Source of the DNA: CAZEVY01 sp964515555
GTDB taxonomy: Bacteria; Acidobacteriota; Terriglobia; Bryobacterales; Bryobacteraceae
Length of the DNA: 64,000 bases
Assembly: GCA_964515555.1 (NCBI GenBank)
Contig: CAZEVY010000012.1
Span: forward strand, 24,323-88,322
Direction of reading: 5' to 3'
Under the pieces are notes generated by a model that saw only the letters and a program-made list of their open reading frames with translations, had not been told where the DNA came from and ran no database searches. Below, piece by piece: positions 63,495 through 64,000 of this stretch; positions within the stretch are counted from its first letter, which is position 1, and each line of letters starts with the position of its first letter. Both the position numbers and the translations under genes were made by a program.

Positions 63495-64000
63495 GGATGC
63501 TATTTGTCCCGATCGTCTGCATACTGGCGCTGGCCTGCAACCGCGGCGCCGAGACCGCCAAGGCCGACGCGCCGGCGAGTGCGCCCGAGCCGCTGGCAAT
63601 CCGCGTGGCGCGGGCCGAGGAACGCGCAGTCGAGCGCCTGCTGCATGTCACCGGGTCGCTGCATCCGGACGAGACGGTCTCGGTCAGCTCGGAGGTCGCC
63701 GGGCGGCTGCTCGAAATCACGGCCGATTTCGGGCAGCGGGTGCGCAAGGGCGAGGTGGTGGCGCAGCTCGACACGCGCGAGTTCCAGTTGCAGATCGACC
63801 GCGCGCGCGGCGCGCTGGCGACGGCGCTGGCCCGCGTCGGACTGCCGCCCGGGGGCGACGACTCGCGCGTCGACACGAGTCCCGCGGTGCGCCAGGCGAT
63901 GGTGCAGGTCGACGACGCGCGCTACAAGTACGAGAACGCGGCGCGTCTCGTCAAGACCGGCGACATCTCCAACGACCGCTACCAGGAACTCGAAAAGCAG
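63491..64000 (+). CDS. RND efflux periplasmic adaptor lipoprotein, N-terminal part
   Basis: About 170 residues before the window ends. Lipobox LALAC with lipidated Cys16. The lipoyl-like half motif (VSSEVAGRLLEITADFGQRVRKGEVVAQLD) around 70-95 and the start of the alpha-helical hairpin (QLQIDRARGALATALARV) are those of AcrA/HlyD adaptors. An RND inner-membrane pump and perhaps an outer-membrane channel are expected just outside the window. ATG overlaps the TetR stop. Confidence 0.9.
   Translation, partial: MRMLFVPIVCILALACNRGAETAKADAPASAPEPLAIRVARAEERAVERLLHVTGSLHPDETVSVSSEVAGRLLEITADFGQRVRKGEVVAQLDTREFQLQIDRARGALATALARVGLPPGGDDSRVDTSPAVRQAMVQVDDARYKYENAARLVKTGDISNDRYQELEKQ

Overview
The window looks like GC-rich Acidobacteriota DNA of the Bryobacterales/Solibacter type, probably a metagenome scaffold because it contains a 100-N gap. 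The lineage call rests on protein families: the Solibacter C-terminal domain TIGR03437 twice, an acidobacterial duplicated orphan permease (ADOP), and two sets of the DUF1549/1553/1501 and DUF1587/1592/1588/1585/1552 proteins that are shared mainly by Planctomycetes, Verrucomicrobia and Solibacter. No phage, insertion sequence, CRISPR array or rRNA was seen. The only RNA gene found is a tRNA-Ala(CGC).

Layout. 1-10.7 kb: a truncated Oar-like TonB receptor, a LysE exporter cut by the gap, a DUF1549/DUF1553 + DUF1501 pair, and a three-gene outer-membrane operon on the minus strand (TIGR03437 protein, TonB receptor, secreted beta-helix protein). 10.7-19.1 kb: a large membrane protein, then a minus-strand run of a TIGR03437 protein, a DUF1592-type cytochrome protein, a DUF1552 protein and a small secreted protein. 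19.1-26.4 kb: S9 peptidase, VapBC-type module, ADOP permease and a broken ThDP enzyme gene. 26.4-33.4 kb: tandem YfhO membrane proteins divergent from a FecR/Trp-Gly/disordered secreted protein. 33.5-41.5 kb: K+/H+ antiporter operon, thioredoxin-like and VOC genes, an orphan LolD ATPase overlapping clpC. 41.6-50.9 kb: a sulfatase-fold lipoprotein between two copies of an intergenic repeat, GT2, an adenylation-carrier-thioesterase protein, the tRNA, and a formamidase-like / kynureninase-like / APC permease group. 51-55.3 kb: MazEF-like module, then a tightly overlapping GT2-methyltransferase-methyltransferase-glutaminyl cyclase operon. 55.3-64 kb: a Uma2 gene with an in-frame TGA, a CoA-transferase/SDR pair divergent from an amidohydrolase/mutarotase/aminotransferase operon, DinB, and a TetR-RND adaptor operon that runs off the end.

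Three genome-scale signals stand out. First, many first-of-operon genes have a TANNNT -10 hexamer 5-8 nt before the start codon, which suggests leaderless transcription. Second, at two divergent gene pairs (19078-19095 and 57882-57898) the whole intergenic region is 17-18 bp and carries overlapping -10 hexamers facing both ways. Third, many Sec-exported proteins here have Gln immediately after the predicted signal-peptidase site, and the window also encodes an exported glutaminyl cyclase; this resembles the Bacteroidetes 'Q-rule' for N-terminal pyroglutamate. No stretch over 300 bases lacks a gene.
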